This document shows, one piece after another, positions 58,583 through 64,000 of a stretch of DNA of 64,000 bases. Each line of letters begins with the position of its first letter. Position 1 is the first letter of the stretch. The notes under the pieces are model-generated. The model made no database searches, was not told the origin of the DNA, and worked only from the letters and a program-made list of their open reading frames with translations. A program made the translations under genes and the position numbers. The stretch comes from Bondarzewia mesenterica (lineage: Eukaryota > Basidiomycota > Agaricomycetes > Russulales > Bondarzewiaceae): assembly GCA_004802705.1 (NCBI GenBank), contig SGPL01000073.1, positions 22,986 through 86,985 of the forward strand. The letters run 5' to 3'.

Positions 58583-59897
58583 TCAATTATAATCCCGCAC
58601 GTCGCCATCATTGACGACGATGCTCTCCCAGCCACTCGATGCCGCCGTCTGTGCACAAGATGTAACCCAATCATCAACACCTTTTTCCTCGGAAGCGCAG
58701 ATCCTGAGGAGGGCGCCAAAGATTGGGATATACCTCCGGACCACCTGTTCACTGCTTCCCTCCAAATCATGACCGTTCAATTCGTCACCACAGACCCCTG
58801 TAAGGCTAGGACACAAAGGAATATCGAAAGCTTTGTCTCGGCCCGATCGACCGTCAGTGCATCGAGGAGGAAGGCCCCGGCATTGTTTGCTCGAATAGGC
58901 GAACAATGCAAGGCGAGGAGAACTCGTGTTGCAGTGTCGCTTGCCTCGATGGAGAGACGAATTAGGGTAGGGAACCGAGCTTCTGCTTCGCTTGATCCGA
59001 GGGAATGGATAAGGAGTGGGTGGAGGTAAAGGGAGTGGCTCATCAGGGACGCTATCAAAGATGAAAGGATAATCGATCCGAGGGTGGCAGACGAAGTCGC
59101 TGGGAGGGGACTGGTACACCCATGAGATATAGGACTGACGGATTGTGTCCACGGCATCCATAGCACTCTGGGGCGACGTGCCATAAATGCGCGAGACGGC
59201 GAGACAAACGGCACGCCTTCCAGACCACGCCATTCGATAAAGTATTTCACCAGCAGCCTGGACGACAAAGTGTGGTTTGACACAGGATATCACGACTGGC
59301 ATATTTTCGAAGGGATACGAGTAGATTGCAGGAGCGATTTTTTCCGAATCATCTGAAGGACAAGTGATGGCAGGAATGTCGGCAACAAGTGGCAACAATC
59401 GATACTCGAAATGGTCTTTGCCGTCGTAGATCTATACATATGCTTCAGAAAGGTGCAAGATGGGATCAGGACAAGGACGCTTACTTCATCGATGGGAGGA
59501 ATAGATTCCGACTGTAAATTGAGCTTCTCCCAACGAGTCCAAAGTTTCTCTATGATGTCCAGAGACGGCATCAAGGCCAACTTCCCCGACGCAAATAATT
59601 CCCGCATGTCAGGACATACTGAGAAAGTATCAGTCTATGAGCAATTGGAAGAGATACGACTACGCACGAAGTACAGTGTTCTGAGGGGTATCTAGTTTGA
59701 TGGTATCATATTTCATGCCCCAACTCCATTCAAAGCGGGATAGCTGAGAAAGCTTTTAGTCTTCACATATCTGCCTTTCAACGAAAACAACTGACCAGAG
59801 GGTGATTCTTCCAGTGGTGCCGCTGCACGAGATGATAAGGACAGACTCCAGCTTTCTCTCCAGTAATGAGGCAGGTTCCAGGGTTCATTGCGGCCAT
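58583..59897 (-). CDS. HNH-nuclease-like protein (tandem copy 2), active-site His changed
   Basis: Starts MAAMNPGTCLITGEKAGVCP at 59897, then YHLVQRHHW. The next exon is LSRFEWSWGMKYDTIKLDTP with QNTVLR, then CPDMRELFASGKLALMPSLD with IIEKLWTRWEKL. The C-terminal region has YDGKDHFEYRLLPLVADIPA, YPFENMPVVISCVKPHFVVQ, DTIRQSYISWVYQSPPSDFV and a long basic, serine-rich tail ending NDGDVRDYN-stop at 58583. It parallels copy 1 block by block. Where copy 1 has D-F-H-I-L-L-D, this copy has D-M-R-E-L-F-A, so the second catalytic-type His is Arg. It may be a non-catalytic paralogue. The spacer between the two genes is only 283 bp (58300-58582). Confidence 0.65.
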
Positions 59898-60296
59898 TTC
59901 TCAAGATGAGTTTCAATCTCTGTTGGCGTGAATAATTCAAAACAGAAGAAATACAGACCAGATTTATACAAGGAGGGGAATTAGAACAAGTGATGTGTAG
60001 CGAGGCGTGGGCGTAGCAGATATGTGAATCGGCTTAGTAGTAGAACCACTACACTTACGTCACCAAGGATCGTGCTTTGTCGTTCAAACTCGGGGAAGCG
60101 CCGACTGCGTCGGTGGCGACCTTGCTTGCATTGTATTGTGTTTATCGCAGGCGGAAAAGTAGATAGATATATTGAATTCAATACATGCTGATATACAAAT
60201 GAGAATTTTGTTGTACGAACCAGACGCAGTCATAATTTTACATGAAAATGGAGAAGAACATATGAAAGGTGTCGCAGAAAATCAAACAAGGATGCT
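59898..60296. other. Upstream region of HNH copy 2, contains duplicated motif
   Basis: 60103-60170 (GCGCCGACTGCGTCGGTGGC and following) resembles 61897-61964, which lies at a similar distance upstream of the next minus-strand gene. Confidence 0.5.
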
Positions 60297-61660
60297 ATGC
60301 GTGTGTCGTTGGACCCGGAGAGGCCGACAGTGGGGGCGACTGCCTTGCTGGTCGGAATGTGCGTTGACATGGAGAGAGCGAGGGAGGGGGCCGGGGCACG
60401 CCACTTGCGACCAATGTTCCCAGAACCGCATGCCTCGGACGTAGAAGATTGGAGGAGGGGGTCGACGGTGATGGCGACGCTACAGTCCTAGCAGCATTGC
60501 GCATATGGATTGAAGAGACCATGGACGGCTGAATCCACTGTGCCGGATTGCTGTAGGTTCCAAAAGCAGACGTCTTGAGAGACTGCGTACCGCGCTTGTT
60601 GTAGTTGCTCGAGGGGCGGATGGTTTCCGTCGACGAGGTCAACTCCTCCTTCTGAGTTGCCTTCCTCCGATTTGCCTTCCTACGAGAAGTCGACTTTGAG
60701 TGACCCGAGGGAGACCTGTTGCCGGCGCCCAGAACGACGCTTTCAAACCACGCTCAGTCTTCATCCTCCGAGACCGAAGGGCTGGTAACATCCGATAACG
60801 TGTGGTAACCGACGTTCGACTCAAAGGCCAATTCATCCAGGTTATCATCCAGGTTATCATCTGATTCGGACTATGTGTAGATCTCAACGCTCGCTTGGTA
60901 GCTGTGACAGCCCACTCTGGTAGGCCTGCTGTGTGCACAGGGACGGGGGACAAGATGGCTGGTGACGCGCAACCGGATGTTAGCGTGTGGGTAGCGGACC
61001 GCGAGGCAGGTGGCCGAGCAGAATGTGAGCGAACGTCCGATCCAATGGGAAGGAAACTACTCTCTGAATAAACAGGCAGGCGAGGCTCCTGCGGAGGTAG
61101 ACGTACATACGCGACCCTCTTGGGCCTCAACCCATGGACATGCCCATCTATATCAACCGGTGGAATGCTGCATCAGTAGTATAGATCGTGAGTCTTGCAT
61201 TTTTTGTGCGGAAAACTCGTATTTGAGGGCATAATGATCTCCGAAACTGCGGATTTGGTGTGTGCAGTCTCCTGTACAGAGGTTGGTGCCATCGCATGTC
61301 GGAAGGGGCTTTGACTCGTAACCGCAAGCTTGGTATTTCTGTACAAGTTGGATGCGACTGTCGTCTGTAGTCGATGAATTGTAATTGATATATGAATGAT
61401 GACAGGTGCCGTGTTGCCGTTCGACTGCTCTGTGGATATTATGAACGTCTCCGGAGACGGTTCAATCGGAATGACACTATCATCCAAATCGGCGAGTTGC
61501 AAAATCATACTCAATTAGGAATAAAGTAAGAAGAAAGACACGCACCAACTATCCACATCACCACATTGACCAGCATCTTCGATGGTTTCATTTCTGAGAT
61601 GACATCCGCGTTGGAAGACCCCTTCAAGGGTACGCTATAGAGCTCCTCAGCGTTCATCAT
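60297..61660 (-). CDS. Serine-rich protein with a hydrophobic segment; possible internal stop
   Basis: Minus-strand exons: MMNAEELYSVPLKGSSNADV with SEMKPSKMLVNVVMWIV (61660-61545, hydrophobic end); DLDDSVIPIEPSPETFIIST (61490-61420); RPKRVAYVRLPPQEPRLPVY and HTLTSGCASPAILSPVP (61125-60950); SESDDNLDDNLDELAFESNV, SPSVSEDED, TGA at 60756-60754, then in the same frame AWFESVVLGAGNRSPSGHSK, RKANRRKATQKEELTSSTET and NPAQWIQPSMVSSIHMRNAA, to a stop near 60297. The TGA may be the true end or a CGA/TGG transition. It looks like a basidiomycete single-pass or secreted disordered protein; no family was recognised. Confidence 0.4.
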
Positions 61661-63154
61661 CTCTGTAATTGTCGAAGAATGGATTGCAACGGTGACTCAA
61701 CATCATTCAATCGTCCGCAGGCAATACGAACGGCGTCAGACGAACGAACTCGATCAGACTGACGAAAGGTGAAAAGAAAAACAATTGAAGCAGTCCGATA
61801 CCTGAAACAATTGTGTCTGACTGTAGCTGATTTGTCTGTTGTATGGATGTGTTTGTTTCTGCAGATGCTTACGTACAGTTCTCGGGTGAGACTGACTAGG
61901 GGAGCGCCGACCGTGTCGGCAGCGAACCTTGCTTGCGTTCTTTCTATTTTTTGAATGCGGAAAAATCAATTTGAGTTGCATTGTGGATCTGTTGTAGGAA
62001 GTTGTTTTACAGTACTACTTGTGATTGAAAGGAATACCGTAAGCAGAACAGGGATCGTGTCCGTTATTGCGACGCTGTCAACTCATCCTGTAAGCGATCA
62101 CATCAGCAAAAGTGTCGAAAAATTGTCACTAGTATGCTATATTATATTGTCCGAATTAGAGGTAATGCGCTCAAGGCCGTTGTTGCGGGGCAAAGCGATT
62201 ATGATAGACCTCGAATCCTCATATAAACATCTCGAAATATTTCACTGATTGTGAAGACTACAAATGCTCTTGGAAGTTTATAACTCATTTCACAAGTTGG
62301 AACATTTCAGCGTGTTCATTGACATGTATAATCTGAACGTCGTAGACATTTCAACAACGCGAGAGCTTCATGCATGTTGTAACACATTAAGATCTTGGAT
62401 TATGACACAATGTATTACAACAAATTGCATCGCACCAAGTGATGCTGTAGAAAACTTGACCGACAGAATATACCTAATTGATGGATCAAACCACACATGT
62501 GCAAAGCAAACAAACAGCATAAAACGAGAGCGGAGAGCACAAGATGAGAACAGAAAATGGAAGCGAAACCTATTGATGGTCAGCAAGGACGGAATGGCGA
62601 TAAAGCGAGTGAGAGCACAAGAAACTCGACCATATGCGTGGTGCACTACTTCATCAATGGCGCCGGCCGAAGTCTCTCGAATGCGGAGTCCTCTGCAAGT
62701 GCGCCCTTGGTCCACTAGTTTGGTCTCAGCGGTAGACCTACGCATCCACCAATCCGCAAGCTATGTGCACGAGCGTATGCTGCTGGCGACAACATTAGTT
62801 GAGCGGTGGGCGATGTGGTGTACCCAAGGCTCGATGCATTGTCCACGGGATCGCCAGATGTGGCTATCGTAGATGAATCAGCAACATCCACTGTAGAGCC
62901 ACCAGCGACAACTGAGAATTGGCTCTGTTGTGGCCTGGTCTACTTGGTTCTGTCATAAGCCCTGTGAAAATCACATTAGAAATACATCGGCCGGCAGGGC
63001 GCAAGCCTACCTCCAATGAAAGCCAGGATCCAGTCGTGTCAGCCGTGATACCTGTATCGTCCTGTCCGCACTGTCTCTTATCGACTTGGGCAATGACTGT
63101 CATGCCAAAGACTCCATAATGGCAACAGGCTTCCTAGACAGCGACAGAGCATGA
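61661..63154. other. Upstream repeat motif, then unassigned sequence
   Basis: 61897-61964 carries the motif duplicated from 60103-60170. A 202-codon plus-strand frame (62264-62872) and a minus-strand frame (63103-62864) are open but show no family; the minus-strand one could be decayed 3' sequence of the PFK2/FBPase2 fragment. Confidence 0.4.
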
Positions 63155-63520
63155 GAGGGTGGCGTCTCGCCGATGTTGTCAGTAACAAGCGCCAGCCACA
63201 TGTTTGTGTACTTCATGCCGCACCCCGACAAAAGTGAATCACAATCAATCTTTCCCTCGACATTGAAATGGCTCTCGCCATGGTACATGACAATACCTTA
63301 GCACATAGCCCTTCGCAACTAAATCAACAAGGATACACACGCACGAAAAAAAAATGCTCCGTGGCTTGAGATGCAGATTCATCAAATAAAACGCGATGCG
63401 ATTCTGCAGGTACCCATGTATCCGGCATACGATCGACTGGCTCCCGACATTAGTGATCCGCAGATACGACAAACGAGGCTTGGTGATCGTCTCATAAACT
63501 GCCTCGTACTGCTTGGTACA
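63155..63520 (-). pseudogene. Fragment of 6-phosphofructo-2-kinase/fructose-2,6-bisphosphatase
   Basis: The end of the kinase half and the start of the bisphosphatase half are recognisable: KQYEAVYETITKPRLSYLRI with TNVGSQSIVCRIHGYLQNRI and FYLMNLHLKPRSIFFS (63515-63347), an intron-like gap, then HGESHFNVEGKIDCDSLLSG and VTDNIGETP (63280-63157). The enzyme sets fructose-2,6-bisphosphate levels. The bisphosphatase signature R-H-G-E reads Y-H-G-E here; the phospho-acceptor His remains but the Arg is lost. No upstream ATP-binding part and no downstream catalytic residues were found. Confidence 0.8.
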
Positions 63521-64000
63521 CCGCTGGGCCCTTCTTCAGGATTTACCCAAGTTGACTCGTCTCAGCACTATGCCAAACTCGTTCAGGATGACGGTAAAAT
63601 TTCCGAGGCAATCACGGTGCCAAATCAGCCACTTTCAGCTCCGTGCCAATCTCGTTGACCTTTATCTCAGCTTCACACGTTCAGCATAATCGGACGGGTA
63701 GCAGATGCTCCTTCCATTTTTGAGATATCAGACCATAATAATTCAAAATATCAAATAATTCAAAATTGACTCATATTTCACGGAACAACTACAGCAGATA
63801 CAAAACAACAGTAATCTAACATCTCAAGCACTCTGATACCTCCTCAACTTCTGAAGATACCTATAACAAAAACAGATTTGATCAGGAGATGTGGCAACAA
63901 TAGACAGATCTCAGGCAGCCCAGAGATACAGCAACCAGTCCAAGCAGTGAGCAGCAGATAGATCAAGACAGAAGACCAAGCCAGCAGACAAGGCACATAG
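63521..64000. other. Window edge, no gene
   Basis: Possible further decayed PFK2 sequence up to about 63660, then A-rich DNA without frames. Confidence 0.4.

Noticed and set aside
58214..59029. 271-codon plus-strand ORF
   Set aside because: Shadow of the two minus-strand HNH-like genes, whose protein blocks and introns are recognisable.
8376..60756. Alternative genetic code with TGA read as Trp or Arg
   Set aside because: PDAT, the HMP1-like, RING and HNH genes use TGA or other stops normally, and TAG and TAA also occur among the internal stops, so mutation is the simpler explanation.

Overview
The window is nuclear DNA of a filamentous basidiomycete, almost certainly an Agaricomycete. Genes are broken by many short introns (about 45-70 nt, GTRNGT...YAG), reading frames use G/C at third positions, and several gene families are typical of mushroom-forming fungi: Plavaka and tnp2-type transposases, a DUF6698-like protein, an HMP1/CsbD-like protein and HNH-type proteins. 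No prokaryotic, viral or organellar signal was found.

Layout. 1-7.8 kb is ordinary gene space: the C-terminal part of a Bud4/anillin-type septation protein (+), an HMP1/CsbD-like stress protein (-), and a complete phospholipid:diacylglycerol acyltransferase (Lro1/PDAT, +). At 8.4-9.3 kb lies a decayed APH-type kinase, and at 10.2 kb an intact short gene of an uncharacterised family. 12.2-19.1 kb holds a DUF6698-like gene head-to-head with a Plavaka transposase, and 19.6-23.7 kb an EnSpm/CACTA-type (tnp2) transposase. From 24.5 to 51.3 kb there are three copies of one repeat: two 1.68-kb copies in inverted orientation about 9.9 kb apart and a 0.56-kb partial third copy. Between and after them lie two paralogous WD40 genes with C-terminal membrane segments, a RING-finger gene, a long disordered-protein gene with an SSDESD motif, and several unidentified genes. 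53.8-63.5 kb carries a tandem pair of HNH-type genes, a serine-rich gene and fragments of housekeeping genes.

The accessory part (8-64 kb) looks like a graveyard. I recognise truncated or decayed pieces of DENR/Tma22, the PPP5 TPR domain, a C2H2 factor, nucleoporin POM152, a conserved acidic protein and PFK2/FBPase2, besides transposon debris. Decay has a clear signature. The repeat copies differ almost only by transitions, mostly at CpG, and otherwise open frames are broken by single stops explainable as C:G to T:A changes. In repeat copy A the ambiguous bases (N) fall mainly at CpG positions that vary between copies. This points to CpG-directed cytosine methylation/deamination, or a RIP-like process, acting on repeats.

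No single coherent new system is proven. The best candidates for follow-up are the CpG-targeted repeat decay with its matching pattern of Ns, the paired WD40-transmembrane genes, and the HNH tandem pair in which one copy appears to have lost a catalytic histidine. Exon borders were placed by eye and are approximate where stated.
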